Position numbers and translations under genes: made by a program | Shown: piece by piece, positions 1 through 9,735 of the stretch | How the letters are laid out: every line of letters begins with the position of its first letter | How positions within the stretch are numbered: the first letter of the stretch is position 1 | DNA from: Anaerolineales bacterium | GTDB lineage: Bacteria > Chloroflexota > Anaerolineae > 4572-78 > J111 | DNA length: 64,000 nucleotides | Direction: 5' to 3' | Assembly: GCA_015075185.1 (NCBI GenBank) | Contig: JABTUW010000001.1 | Span: forward strand, 496,001-560,000 | Notes under the pieces: generated by a model | Databases searched by the model: none | What the model was told of the DNA's origin: nothing | What the model saw: only the letters and a program-made list of their open reading frames with translations

Positions 1-3000
1 GGTCTGGTGGGTTTCGGCCAGGCCCAGCTCCCAGGGCAGTCCGGCGTGTTTGATGCTCGTTTGGGGCGATGCCCCGGTACCGCCGTCGTGGCCGCTGATC
101 AGGACCACGTCGGCATGGCCTTTGGCCACCCCGGCGGCAATCGTCCCCACCCCAACTTCCGAAACCAGTTTGACGTTGATCCGCGCCTGCGAATTGGCAT
201 TCTTGAGATCATGGATTAGCTCGGCCAGGTCCTCGATAGAGTAGATATCGTGGTGGGGCGGCGGCGAAATCAGGCCGACGCCGGGTGTGGAGTGGCGCAC
301 TTTGGCAATCCAGGGATAGACTTTGCGGCCGGGCAGTTGGCCGCCCTCGCCGGGTTTGGCTCCCTGGGCCATCTTGATCTGCAACTCTTTGGCATTGACC
401 AGATACTCGCTGGTCACGCCAAAGCGGCCCGAAGCGACCTGCTTGATAGCGCTGTTGCGCGAGTCGCCGTTGGAGTCCAGGGTATAGCGGGCCGGGTCTT
501 CGCCGCCCTCGCCGGTGTTGCTCCTGCCGCCGAGGCGGTTCATGGCAATCGCCAGGCTTTCGTGGGCCTCCTGGCTGATCGAACCGTAGGACATGGCCCC
601 GGTCTTGAACCGCTTGCAGATTTCCTCAACCGGCTCCACCTCTTCGATGGGGATGGGGTTGGCCTCAAACTTCAAGTCTAACAGGCCGCGCAGTGTCCCC
701 AATTTTTTGGATTGATCGTTGATGAGCGCCGTATACTTCTGAAAAATGCCGAAGTTGTTGCTGCGGCAGGCGTGCTGGAGCAGGTGGACGGTTTGTGGGT
801 TGAAGAGATGATGCTCGCCGTCGCGCCGCCACTGGTACTGGCCGCCGACATCCAGGTTGTGGCCGTTGATCGGCCGCTCCGGGAAAGCCTGGGCGTGGCG
901 CGCCTGGGCCTCTTGCGCAATCACCTCGATACCCACCCCGCCGATGCGCGAGGGCGTCCAGGTGAAGTACTTGTCCACAAATTCCTGGTTCAAGCCGACC
1001 GCCTCAAAAATCTGCGCCCCAAAGTAGCTCTGGATGGTCGAAATGCCCATCTTGGACATAGCCTTGACCACACCCTTGACCGCGGCTTTGATATATTTTT
1101 TGATGGCCTGCTCGTGGGTCAGGTCGGTCAGGAGTCCCTCACGGATCATATCGCCCAGGGTGGCGTAGGCCAGGTAGGGATTGATGGCGGTAATGCCGTA
1201 GCCGATGAGCGTGGCGAAGTGATGGACTTCGCGCGGCTCGCCCGATTCCAGGATCAGGCCGGCGTGGGTGCGCGTCCCCTCGCGGATGAGGTAGTGATGC
1301 AGCCCCGATACCGCCAGCAGGGCCGGGATCGGCGCGTATTCCTGGTTGACGCCCCGGTCCGACAAAATCAGGATATTGGCCTCGCCGCTGGTGATGATGC
1401 GGTTGGCCTCCCGGCACAGGTCGGCCATGGCTCGTTCCAGGCCCGGCCCGCCCTCGGCGGCTTTGAAGAGAATCGGCAGCGTGACCGCGTTGAAATCGGG
1501 CTGGCGGATGTAGCGCAGCTTGGCTAACTCTTCGTTGGTCAGAATGGGGTGTTTGAGCTTGATCTGGCGGCAGTTTTCCGGCCGCGGCTCCAGCAGGTTT
1601 TGCTCCGAGCCGATCATCACTTCCGTGGCCGTAATCAGCTCCTCGCGGATGGCGTCAATCGGCGGGTTGGTCACCTGGGCAAAAAGCTGCTTGAAGTAGT
1701 TGTAGAGCAGTTGCGGCCGGTCGGACAGAACGGCCAGGGGCGCATCATTGCCCATTGAGCCGATGGGTTCCACGCCGTCTTTGGCCATCGGCGCCAGCAG
1801 CAGGCGCAAATCTTCAAAGGTATAACCAAAGGCCTGCTGGTATTGGATGAGCGAGTCGTGTTCGCTGAGCGGGTCGGTAACGTGGTGGGAGAGGTGGAGG
1901 CTGGGCCGCCCGTTCGTCTTGGGCTGGCCGGCCGGCGCGGGCAGCTCTTCGAGGGTAACAAGATGCTGGTTCAACCACTGGCGGTAGGGTTGGGCCGAGG
2001 CCATCTGGTGTTTGAGTTCTTCGTCGCTGATGATGCGGCCTTCTTCAGTATCAATCAGGAACATGCGGCCCGGTTCGAGCCGGCCCTTGTAAAGAATCCG
2101 TTCCGGCGGAATGTCGAGCACGCCGACCTCAGAAGCCATGACCACCAAATCATCTTTGGTCACGTAGTAACGCGAAGGCCGCAGACCGTTGCGGTCCAGC
2201 ACTGCCCCCACCCGGACGCCGTCGGTGAAGCCGATGGAGGCCGGGCCGTCCCACGGCTCCATCAGGGTGCTGTGATACTCGTAAAACGCTTTTTTCTCGT
2301 CGCTCATGCTCTCGTGGTTCGACCAGGGTTCGGGGATCATCATCATAACGGCGTGGGGCAGCGAGCGGCCGGCCAGCACCAGGAATTCCAGGCAGTTGTC
2401 GAACATAGCCGAGTCGCTGCCGTCCTCGTTGATGACCGGCAGGATTTTTTCCAGGTCATCGCCGAAGAGCTGGGACTGGAAGCGGGTCTGCTGGGCGTAA
2501 AACCAGTTGACGTTGCCGCGCAGGGTATTGATTTCGCCGTTGTGGATCAGGTAGCGGTAGGGATGGGCGCGCTCCCAACTGGGAAAGGTGTTGGTGCTGA
2601 ACCGGGAATGGACCAGGGCCAGGGCCGAAGCCATGTCCGGGTCGGACAGGTCGGGGTAGTAGCCCTCCAACTGGGTGGCCATGAGCATGCCCTTGTAGAT
2701 CATTGTTTTGTAGGACAGGCTGGGGATATAGAAATAGGACCCCCCCGGCATCCCCGTGTAGCGAATCGCATTGGCGGCCCGCTTGCGGATGACGTACAGC
2801 TTGCGCTCAAAGGCCATGTCATCCTTGAGCTTGCCGCTGCGCTCGATAAAAACCTGGCGGATGACCGGTTCGGCGGAGCGGGCGGTCGCGCCCAGGTCGC
2901 TGTTGTTGGTGGGCACGGTGCGCCAGCCGAGCAGTTTTTGCCCCTCGGCGGCGACAATCTCGGCAAAGCGATCCTGGCAGGCGCGGCGCAGGGCCGGGTT

Positions 3001-3333
3001 GGGCGGCAGAAAGACCATGCCGACGCCGTACTCGCCGGGGCCGGGCAGGTGAATGTGCTCCTGGGCGGCAACTTTAGCCAGGAAAGCGTGGGGCGTTTGC
3101 ATGAGAATCCCGGCCCCGTCGCCGGTGTTGGGTTCGCAGCCGCAAGCGCCGCGGTGGGCCAGGTTGCGCAGCACGGTTAAGGCTTGCCGCACAATGTCAT
3201 TGGATTTTTGACCTTTGATGTTAACCACAAAGCCGACGCCGCAGGCGTCGCGCTCATATTGGGGGTCATAGAGGCCCTGCTGGGGGGGGAGGCCGAGCCG
3301 CTGCTGGCCGGGTTCCTCGTTGGTGTTAATCAT
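1..3333 (-). CDS. gltB: Glutamate synthase large subunit, 3' part outside the window
   Basis: Catalyses glutamate formation from 2-oxoglutarate and glutamine-derived ammonia. One uninterrupted minus frame runs from ATG at 3333 to the window edge, about 1111 of the usual ~1500 residues. The N-terminus holds the class II amidotransferase nucleophile in DACGVGFV (Cys31 after a short propeptide), then a typical [16 protein letters not shown] segment. Near the window edge the FMN-domain signature [12 protein letters not shown] and the following TSIKHAG..PWELGL are clear. The iron-sulfur cysteines lie beyond the window. A good Shine-Dalgarno (GGAGGAG, 3341-3347) fixes the start. It is divergent from the acyl-CoA dehydrogenase-like gene. 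The small subunit gene is not in view. Confidence 0.95.
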   Translation of the reverse strand, partial: MINTNEEPGQQRLGLPPQQGLYDPQYERDACGVGFVVNIKGQKSNDIVRQALTVLRNLAHRGACGCEPNTGDGAGILMQTPHAFLAKVAAQEHIHLPGPGEYGVGMVFLPPNPALRRACQDRFAEIVAAEGQKLLGWRTVPTNNSDLGATARSAEPVIRQVFIERSGKLKDDMAFERKLYVIRKRAANAIRYTGMPGGSYFYIPSLSYKTMIYKGMLMATQLEGYYPDLSDPDMASALALVHSRFSTNTFPSWERAHPYRYLIHNGEINTLRGNVNWFYAQQTRFQSQLFGDDLEKILPVINEDGSDSAMFDNCLEFLVLAGRSLPHAVMMMIPEPWSNHESMSDEKKAFYEYHSTLMEPWDGPASIGFTDGVRVGAVLDRNGLRPSRYYVTKDDLVVMASEVGVLDIPPERILYKGRLEPGRMFLIDTEEGRIISDEELKHQMASAQPYRQWLNQHLVTLEELPAPAGQPKTNGRPSLHLSHHVTDPLSEHDSLIQYQQAFGYTFEDLRLLLAPMAKDGVEPIGSMGNDAPLAVLSDRPQLLYNYFKQLFAQVTNPPIDAIREELITATEVMIGSEQNLLEPRPENCRQIKLKHPILTNEELAKLRYIRQPDFNAVTLPILFKAAEGGPGLERAMADLCREANRIITSGEANILILSDRGVNQEYAPIPALLAVSGLHHYLIREGTRTHAGLILESGEPREVHHFATLIGYGITAINPYLAYATLGDMIREGLLTDLTHEQAIKKYIKAAVKGVVKAMSKMGISTIQSYFGAQIFEAVGLNQEFVDKYFTWTPSRIGGVGIEVIAQEAQARHAQAFPERPINGHNLDVGGQYQWRRDGEHHLFNPQTVHLLQHACRSNNFGIFQKYTALINDQSKKLGTLRGLLDLKFEANPIPIEEVEPVEEICKRFKTGAMSYGSISQEAHESLAIAMNRLGGRSNTGEGGEDPARYTLDSNGDSRNSAIKQVASGRFGVTSEYLVNAKELQIKMAQGAKPGEGGQLPGRKVYPWIAKVRHSTPGVGLISPPPHHDIYSIEDLAELIHDLKNANSQARINVKLVSEVGVGTIAAGVAKGHADVVLISGHDGGTGASPQTSIKHAGLPWELGLAETHQT

Positions 3334-3508
3334 GGCGCTACTCCTCCATAAATAAATGTTAGGGGTTAAGTGGCACGTATGACATTGCCGCCTGCGGCAC
3401 AAAATACCCCGCCGGGCCACTTCTCGGTGACGCGGTTGGGGGTCTCGCCGGATGACGGAATCAGGATGAAATTTGTGAAATTTTAGTCAACTTGGGGAGG
3501 GGTGTCAC

Positions 3509-3554
3509 TACCCAAATGGGTAATCTTGGTGAATAAAACGAAGCATGCTATGAT
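3509..3554 (+). promoter_or_regulatory. Promoter with adjacent palindrome in the gltB divergent region
   Basis: The 325 bp between gltB and the next gene contains TTGGTG (3526-3531), 17 bp, TATGAT (3549-3554), a reasonable sigma-70-type promoter reading right. Immediately upstream lies the palindrome TACCCAAATGGGTA (3509-3522), placed like an operator between two divergent genes. The implied leader of about 98 nt contains a small hairpin TTCTC/GAGAA (3607-3620) flanked by GTGATGT/ACATCAC (3601-3607, 3634-3640). No convincing -10 box was found for gltB. Function is inferred from position only. Confidence 0.4.
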
Positions 3555-3658
3555 TATTGCCTTAAGTTTCAGAGAGTAATCAAAACGTAAATCGTAATGG
3601 GTGATGTTCTCCTTTGAGAACCCTACGTTCTACACATCACGGATTAGAGTGAAGATTT

Positions 3659-4813
3659 ATGCTCGCTAACCCAACACCCGCCATCGAACTCGCTCGCCGC
3701 CTGGCCCAAGAATTCGCCGCCCGGGCCAGCGAGGCGGACCGGCTGGGCCGGCTGCCGGCTGAAGATGTTCGGGCGCTGAAAGACTCCGGCTATCTGGGCT
3801 TGAGTGTTCCTGAAGAATACGGTGGTTGGGGGCTGTCGTTGAAAGAGTGCCTGGCCGCGCAGTTGGAACTGGCCCAGGGCAGCGGTTCGACGGCCATGGT
3901 CGCGGGGATGCAACTGCATCTGTTTGGCCATGCCCGCGAAATCCGGCCCTGGCCGGAGACGACTTTCGCCTGGCTGTGCCGGGAGGCCGTGCAGGGCGGA
4001 CTGTTTAACAACGTCGCCAGCGAGCCGCAGTTGGGCAGCCCGTCGCGGGGTGGGCTGCCGGCCACCACCGCCGCTCCTTCCGCCGACGGCGGTTGGATCA
4101 TCAATGGGCACAAAACCTGGACCACCGGCGGCAAGCACCTGACCCACATGATCGTTACCGCCCGGATCGAGGAGGACCCGGCCTGGCTTTTGGTTTGCCA
4201 GGAGACACCCGGCGTCGAATGGGTCGAAACCTGGGGGGACTCGCTCAGCCTGCGGGCCAGCGACAGCCACGATGTTTATTTCAGGGATGTGGCCGTGCCG
4301 GGCGAGCATCTGCTTCAGCGGGGCGTGACGCCGGCCCAGGCAGTCCCGAACGCCTGGTTTCCGCTGGTCATGTCCACGATTTATCTGGGGACAGCTATTG
4401 CTGCCCGCAACACTGTCATTCGCTACGCCCTGGAACGAGTGCCAACTGCTCTGGGTAAACCTATCGCTACCCTGCCCAGAATTCAGCGCCAAATCGGCGA
4501 AATTGACCTGGCCCTGCAAGCGGCTCAAGCCCTGCTGTTTGAGGTGGCCGGGGCCTGGACCGGCGAGGCCGAGAACCGGCAGAAACTCTACCCCCGCGTC
4601 GTGACCGCCAAACATCTCATCACCGAAACGGCGAACGAAGTCACCGACAAGGCCCTGCGGGTTGCCGGCGGTCTCAGCCTGACCAAGTCGCTGCCGCTGG
4701 AGCGCTACTTCCGCGATGTCCGGGCCGGTTTGATGCAGCCCCCCTCCGGCGATACGGCGCTGGAAATTATTGGGCAGCATGCGATTGACCAATATAAAGG
4801 TACCACAGGCTAA
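3659..4813 (+). CDS. Acyl-CoA dehydrogenase-family flavoprotein
   Basis: 384 residues, the normal length of the acyl-CoA dehydrogenase superfamily. N-terminal helical domain with SVPEEYGGWGLS (about 49-60), middle beta domain with the substrate/FAD-facing stretch GWIINGHKTWTTGG, and a C-terminal helical domain ending RYFRDVRAG. The usual C-terminal EGT element is replaced by PPSGDTALE, as in DszC/SfnB-type or other atypical members, so the reaction may be a flavin-dependent dehydrogenation or monooxygenation of an unknown substrate. The opposite strand also has a long open frame (3644-4792), but the conserved motifs are all on this strand. ATG 3659 has only a weak ribosome site. Confidence 0.8.
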   Translation: MLANPTPAIELARRLAQEFAARASEADRLGRLPAEDVRALKDSGYLGLSVPEEYGGWGLSLKECLAAQLELAQGSGSTAMVAGMQLHLFGHAREIRPWPETTFAWLCREAVQGGLFNNVASEPQLGSPSRGGLPATTAAPSADGGWIINGHKTWTTGGKHLTHMIVTARIEEDPAWLLVCQETPGVEWVETWGDSLSLRASDSHDVYFRDVAVPGEHLLQRGVTPAQAVPNAWFPLVMSTIYLGTAIAARNTVIRYALERVPTALGKPIATLPRIQRQIGEIDLALQAAQALLFEVAGAWTGEAENRQKLYPRVVTAKHLITETANEVTDKALRVAGGLSLTKSLPLERYFRDVRAGLMQPPSGDTALEIIGQHAIDQYKGTTG

Positions 4814-4986
4814 GTGTGGTTAAGTGTACGCCCATCCACTGACAAATCTGCGTAAATAAAACACTAAAACTGCTCGGGTTTAGAATTTGTTTTGTGGAAC
4901 GTATTCGGATAAGATCTCACATGGAAGCACAACATGTTGAATATCGCTATAATATAAAACGAAGCCAAGTTGAAAGAAACAAAATC

Positions 4987-5370
4987 ATGGCTAAAACAGC
5001 AGCTCAAGTGACAGAAGAAGAAATGCTTGCGTATCGAGCGACAGCCCAGCAACGGGAGGATCAGGAACGCCAGGAACAGATGCTACGAATTCAACGTGCT
5101 TTGTCTTTGGCTCAGGAGGCAGCTAAATTGTTGCGAAAAGACTTCAAGGCCAGGCAAGTTATTCTTTTTGGATCATTAGCTCGCCGTGATTTCTTCCATA
5201 AGCGTTCAGACATTGATTTGGTTGTAACGGGAGTAAAGAGCCAAGACTTTTGGCGCGCTTGGAGTGCATTAGACCGGCTTGGGAGTGAATTTGAAATAGA
5301 CTTGATAGATTTAGAGACGGCTTCCCTACGCTTACGTTCGATAATAAAACAGGAAGGGATCGAGTTATGA
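4987..5370 (+). CDS. MNT-type nucleotidyltransferase antitoxin
   Basis: A 127-residue protein with a C-terminal nucleotidyltransferase domain: GSLARRDFFHKRSDIDLVV is the classic G-S-x(2)-R...S-D-x-D motif of MNT/KNTase-like antitoxins, with a later DLIDLE strand. In MntA/HepT systems the MNT protein neutralises HepT by adding AMP residues to it. The N-terminus (first ~40 residues) is a charged helix. An upstream in-frame ATG at 4894 exists, but 4987 fits the domain and lies 34 bp after a TATAAT (4948-4953). The stop overlaps the start of the HepT frame (ATGA-like arrangement), typical for this two-gene module. Confidence 0.75.
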   Translation: MAKTAAQVTEEEMLAYRATAQQREDQERQEQMLRIQRALSLAQEAAKLLRKDFKARQVILFGSLARRDFFHKRSDIDLVVTGVKSQDFWRAWSALDRLGSEFEIDLIDLETASLRLRSIIKQEGIEL

Positions 5371-5855
5371 TGCACCGCCAGAAAGCCCTTGCTCAACGTA
5401 TACGTCTGGAAATTGATGAATTGGAACAAACTATTGCCGCGATTGACCGTCATTAGACGCGAGCCAAAGCATCTGAAGTAGATCAAGATGCTTTTCTTAA
5501 TTCGGTTGCTCTGAACTTGCATAGTTTCTATAATGGCTTAGAACGAACTATGGAATTGATTGCCCTGGAAATGGATGGCGGAACCTTGGGTGGGGAGACC
5601 TGGCATACCGAATTATTGCGCCAGATGAGCGTAGAATTAACCTCGGTACGACCAGCAGTTTTGGGTGCGGAAACTGGACGAAATTTGCGATACTCATCTA
5701 AATTTCGTCACAGGGTCCGCAATATCTACGCCATCCAATTAAATCCTGCCCGAATGGGGCACTTGGTTGAAAATTTACCCTCAATTTGGTTGCAGACCCG
5801 TACAGAACTCTTGGCTTTTGCTGATTTTCTTGAGCGCTTGGAGAACCACGAGTGA
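5367..5855 (+). pseudogene. HepT-like toxin interrupted by an in-frame TAG
   Basis: The frame starting at ATG 5367, overlapping the antitoxin stop, encodes 29 residues and then hits TAG at 5454-5456. The same frame continues without further interruption to TGA at 5855. The continued part has the HepT-like features: HSFYNGLER helix, a WH..LL..M segment, RP turn and FRHRVRNIY, matching the R..H.Y type HEPN RNase motif. Read through, the protein would be 162 residues, a normal length. One nonsense change (for example CAG to TAG) is the simplest cause. A truncated product could start at TTG 5517 or ATG 5550. The following gene's GTG overlaps this stop. Confidence 0.7.
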
Positions 5856-8545
5856 CCCTGCGTTCTCTATTGCTTATTCTCATCCTCGCTTATTTAACTG
5901 CCTGCCAAACTATCTCTATCCTCTCGACACCGACCGCCATTCCTATTAACACCTCTATCAGACCCGCTGAAACTCTAAACCAAACACCTCTAATCGAACA
6001 ATCTACCACTGCTAAAGCTACCCCTGTACCTACTTCTACTCTCCAACCTCCAAAACCCCCGATCCCCGCCTCTCCTTTTCCCACCGCGCCGCTGCCGCTG
6101 AGCGCCTTCCCCCGGCCCAAAAATGATAACGGCTTAGGGGTCCACTGGAGCACCCATCTCTATGCCCAGTCCGATGAGGCCACCAGCTACTTTGTCTCCG
6201 AACTGGCCCGCATGAACATCAAGTGGGTCAAGCTGCTGGTGGATGGTCTGACTAACCGCGACTATGACCGAACGATTGATGACCTGGTCAGCCGCGATAT
6301 TATGCCGGTCATTCGCATCTACCAGCAGTGCAACACCCCCTACGACCCTGACGAGTTGGAGGCGCTGGTCCGCCATTATGTGGCCAAAGGGGTCTACTAT
6401 TACGACCTGTACAACGAACCTAACCAGCCAGGCGAAACCGGCGGCTGGTGCGACGATGACGGCCAACCGCAGCCGGAATACCTCGCCCAGATCTGGGCCG
6501 ACGCCGCCCGGACGATCTACCTGGCCGGCGGCTATCCCGGCCTGCCTTCCTTTTTCGCCCCCGGCCAGAAGCAGCCGGATTGGCGCGATGATTTCTTTTA
6601 CTACTTTTTCGACGCCCTGCGGGAGCAGGGAAACGAGGAGGTCCTATACTTTTCCTGGGCCTCCATCCACAACTACACCATCAACCACCCGCCCACCTAC
6701 CCCTACGATGAGGTCAACCAGACCGGCCGCCTTTTGACCGAATCCGAAATCAAGCAGTACGGATTGACCGAGGCGCAGGTGGCCGAAATCAATCTGAACC
6801 GGGCGGTGGCCGGCATCTTGAGAACGCGCCTGCTGACCGCCGAAGACGGAGCCAGGCTGGGCCTGGACCAGACCGCCCTTGACGAAATCAATCGGCGCTT
6901 CACGGAAGGCGAGCTGATGGGCTTCAATATTTACGACGACAACACCAGCTTTTTCCAGTTCATCGCCTTTCGCAACCAGTTTTACGACCTGTTTGGCTTC
7001 GACATCCCCATGATCTCGACCGAGGGCGGGGCGACCAAAGGCTCCGGCGAAGATCCGCGCTACCCGGTGGTGGATGGTCAAACGGTGGCCGAATGGACGC
7101 TCTGGTCCGCCGGTTACATGCTCGACGATGCGCCGGATTATTACTTTGCCACGATGACCTGGCTGCTGGCCCAGGGCGCGCTGGATTATAACGAGCCAGT
7201 CTGGGAAAAGAACGCCTGGTATCACGATCGGGAGGGCGACCAGGAACCGGTGGTTGACGCCCTGAAGCAGCGGCCCCGGCTGAAGGAAGCTCGTCGTTTG
7301 TGTTTACCAGATATTGGACCGCAGGCGAGCCATCGCGAGATGGTTAAGGCTCAGCTCGAGGTTGAGAAATGTCTCGAAGCAGGGGTAATGGCGCAGCCAC
7401 AGCGAAATCCGCTGACCGCCTACCCCCGCCCGGAGGCCGACAACGGGCGCGGCCTGCACGGCTCGCCGACCAACCAGCCTCTGCCTAAAGAGGTGGTAGA
7501 TTACTTTGTGCCGGAACTGGGGGCGATGAACATCAAGTGGTTCAAGTTTCTGCAAGACGACGCGCCCACGGTCACCGACCCCTACCTGATTGAACAGCTC
7601 ACGGCCAGCGGCATCGAACCCATCATGCGCGTTTATAAGCCCTTCAATGAACCCTACCAGCATTTGCCGGAGTTAGTTCCCCAGGCCGTTAAGTTGGGCG
7701 TGCATTACTTTGAGCTTTACAACGAACCCAACGTGGCCGGTCCTGCCGGGGGCTGGCCAGAGGGCGAGCCAATCAAGGTCGAACGCATGGTTGATCTGTG
7801 GCTGCCAGCCGCACAGCAAGTCCATATGGCGGGCGTCTATCCCAGTCTGCCGCCCCTGGCCAGCGGCGGGACCGTAGATGACCTGGTCTTTCTGCGCCAA
7901 TTCCTGGCCGGGGTGCGGGCCAGAGGGCAGGCCGGCTTGCTGCCCGGCTCCTGGCTGCCCGTCCATAATTACTTTCTCAACCATCCCCTGGATTACCCCA
8001 CCGACCCGGTCAACGTTGACGATGTGCCTTTGACCGAAGCGGAAATCGCCGAACGGGGGTTGACGCCGGAGCAGGTCGAAGCGATCAACCACGCTCGCCG
8101 CATAGCCAAGCTGCCGCGCGAGCAGGGCGGCTTTTGGGTCGGCAATACGATTGACGAAGACTCCAACGCTTTTTATAAATTTGATGCTTACGCGAAAGCC
8201 TTTTACCGGCGTTTTGGCTACTACCTGCCGGTCATCGGCACCGAAGGCGGGGCGATTATCGGCGCGGCGGAGGACCCGCGCTATCCTCCGCTGCGGGCCG
8301 AGGATTTGACTGCTCTGACCCTGGGCGCGTACTACGCCATACTCGACGATGCGCCGCCCTACTTCTTTGCCCAGACCGCCTGGCTGCTGGCCAACAGCGC
8401 CGGCGAGCACGCCGACAAGCGTTTTGAACAGGCAGCCTGGTACAAAGATCGTAAAGGGACAGTTCTGCCGGTAGTCGAGGCATTGAAAGCAGACCCTCGC
8501 CGGGAGGAAGTTCGCGCCTGGCAAGAGCCTAAACCGGGCGATTGA
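5852..8545 (+). CDS. Lipoprotein with two tandem GH-A-type glycosidase barrels
   Basis: 897 residues from GTG 5852. A lipoprotein signal peptide ends in LTAC (Cys18), followed by a Pro/Thr-rich linker to about residue 80. Two homologous ~400-residue domains follow (about 84-470 and 520-890). Each begins with a PRP..DNG.G.H segment, carries LYNEPN (Glu189 and Glu625, position of the clan GH-A acid/base) and later STEGG or GTEGG (Glu391 and Glu798, position of the nucleophile), and ends in an ALK..R stretch. This indicates a surface-anchored glycoside hydrolase with both barrels potentially catalytic. Substrate unknown. The linker start at 5852 overlaps the HepT stop. Confidence 0.8.
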   Translation: MTLRSLLLILILAYLTACQTISILSTPTAIPINTSIRPAETLNQTPLIEQSTTAKATPVPTSTLQPPKPPIPASPFPTAPLPLSAFPRPKNDNGLGVHWSTHLYAQSDEATSYFVSELARMNIKWVKLLVDGLTNRDYDRTIDDLVSRDIMPVIRIYQQCNTPYDPDELEALVRHYVAKGVYYYDLYNEPNQPGETGGWCDDDGQPQPEYLAQIWADAARTIYLAGGYPGLPSFFAPGQKQPDWRDDFFYYFFDALREQGNEEVLYFSWASIHNYTINHPPTYPYDEVNQTGRLLTESEIKQYGLTEAQVAEINLNRAVAGILRTRLLTAEDGARLGLDQTALDEINRRFTEGELMGFNIYDDNTSFFQFIAFRNQFYDLFGFDIPMISTEGGATKGSGEDPRYPVVDGQTVAEWTLWSAGYMLDDAPDYYFATMTWLLAQGALDYNEPVWEKNAWYHDREGDQEPVVDALKQRPRLKEARRLCLPDIGPQASHREMVKAQLEVEKCLEAGVMAQPQRNPLTAYPRPEADNGRGLHGSPTNQPLPKEVVDYFVPELGAMNIKWFKFLQDDAPTVTDPYLIEQLTASGIEPIMRVYKPFNEPYQHLPELVPQAVKLGVHYFELYNEPNVAGPAGGWPEGEPIKVERMVDLWLPAAQQVHMAGVYPSLPPLASGGTVDDLVFLRQFLAGVRARGQAGLLPGSWLPVHNYFLNHPLDYPTDPVNVDDVPLTEAEIAERGLTPEQVEAINHARRIAKLPREQGGFWVGNTIDEDSNAFYKFDAYAKAFYRRFGYYLPVIGTEGGAIIGAAEDPRYPPLRAEDLTALTLGAYYAILDDAPPYFFAQTAWLLANSAGEHADKRFEQAAWYKDRKGTVLPVVEALKADPRREEVRAWQEPKPGD

Positions 8546-8568
8546 GTGTTGATATGCTTTACTTCTAT

Positions 8569-8985
8569 CTATGGTCGTTGGGGTAAAAAGCCCAATTGGG
8601 CCAGCAGGTGAAACCGATCCGGCACGCCCCAATGCTCAACAATCCGGCCGTGCTCAAAGCGGCAAATATCAATCACGGTAATGGTAAATGGCTGGCCCGT
8701 TGGCGGCCGCCCCATAAACTCCCCGCTGTGAGTACCCCGTCCGCTCATCCGTGCCCAGACTTTATCTCCATCTGCGACTATATCCTCAATGGTGAGGGAG
8801 AAATCGGCAAAGGTGTGGCGCAGATAGCGGATGGAGCCCTTAAACTCCTCGAGCGTCGAGGGTAGATCAAATTGATGCTCGGTGTAAGTGGGGGGAAAGC
8901 ACTCATCCAGGGCCTCTACATTGCCCTTATTAAAGCCCTCCTCAATCACTCGCCTGAAGACAGCAATGTTTTGCTCTGCTGACAT
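8569..8985 (-). CDS. SnoaL-like ester cyclase family protein
   Basis: 138 residues with the whole SnoaL/NTF2-like pattern: N-terminal helix ENIAVFRRVIEEGFN-like, EALDECFPPTYTEH, then GTHSGEFMGRPPTG and the C-terminal W.VPD strand. These small alpha+beta barrel proteins include polyketide cyclases but most members have unknown substrates. Start ATG 8985 has AAAGGAGAG upstream. Convergent with the glycosidase lipoprotein, leaving only 23 bp between stops. Confidence 0.8.
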   Translation of the reverse strand: MSAEQNIAVFRRVIEEGFNKGNVEALDECFPPTYTEHQFDLPSTLEEFKGSIRYLRHTFADFSLTIEDIVADGDKVWARMSGRGTHSGEFMGRPPTGQPFTITVIDICRFEHGRIVEHWGVPDRFHLLAQLGFLPQRP

Positions 8986-9090
8986 AGGATTATCTCTCCT
9001 TTCATTATTTTACTATTCTCCGATGTTCTCACTTCTGTAGAGCCAAATCACTTTAGAAACACATCCGGCTCAGCCAATCAAACAATATCG

Positions 9091-9525
9091 CTAGATGATG
9101 AAAGGAATGATCCGCCTGGTTTGGCGCGAGTAGGCGGTATAGTCAGGATAGTGGGCGCGGAGAAACTGTTCTTCGATTACGATCCGACTGGCAACTACCC
9201 CTGTAAACATAACGCCGATAAGCACGTTGAGGGGGGAGATATGTCCCAGAATGCTGGCCCAGATAAGGAGCAAGGCTGAAGCATACATCGGATGGCGAAT
9301 AAACTGGTAGGGTCCTCTGCTCAGCAGGTGTCCTTCTTTTGGTTCGGGATAAATATTGAACTGGCCTGCCGGAAAGCTTCGCCGCGCCCACAAGTTTAGG
9401 GCAACGGCTAATAACTGCACTGCTATGACCAGGGGTGATAGGGAAAACAGATTGCCTGAGATCAATAAATACAGGATTGTCCCAATCAAGATCAGCAGGG
9501 CAAATTTGGAAATCAGTTTTATCAT
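9091..9525 (-). CDS. ICMT-family membrane methyltransferase
   Basis: 144 residues, at least three hydrophobic membrane segments. The C-terminal signature RGPYQFIRHPMYAS followed by E..L...Y.DY..Y is that of the isoprenylcysteine carboxyl methyltransferase / phospholipid methyltransferase superfamily, which binds S-adenosylmethionine at the membrane. Natural substrate cannot be told. ATG 9525 is preceded by AAGGAG at 7 nt. Two more members of the superfamily occur at 23891 and 26358, unrelated in detail. Confidence 0.8.
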   Translation of the reverse strand: MIKLISKFALLILIGTILYLLISGNLFSLSPLVIAVQLLAVALNLWARRSFPAGQFNIYPEPKEGHLLSRGPYQFIRHPMYASALLLIWASILGHISPLNVLIGVMFTGVVASRIVIEEQFLRAHYPDYTAYSRQTRRIIPFII

Positions 9526-9735
9526 CTGCCATCTCCTTTTTTAATATAACCGGATAACCGGCCTCATTTTAGGTCCACTGACTTCTGTCAGCTTAGCGGA
9601 AAACAGCCAGACCGGCATCGGTGGAACTACTCATTTTCAGATGAAGGCAGTATGTAGATTTTAGCGGGGGGTACGTAGCAAAGACAATCCGAGGAAAAGT
9701 AAGCCAGGCAGCAACGCTTTTGCGTTTTTCAAGAA

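Noticed and set aside
1843..3180. Long plus-strand open frame
   Set aside because: Lies opposite gltB, whose motifs are continuous on the minus strand.
3644..4792. Long minus-strand open frame opposite the acyl-CoA dehydrogenase
   Set aside because: No family motifs; the plus strand has a full acyl-CoA dehydrogenase with the right length and promoter. A by-product of GC-rich codon use.
5454..5456. Pyrrolysine at the in-frame TAG of HepT
   Set aside because: No Pyl-type enzyme context and not at a catalytic residue; nonsense mutation or base error is far simpler.
7673..8632. 319-residue minus-strand open frame
   Set aside because: Opposite strand of the second glycosidase barrel.
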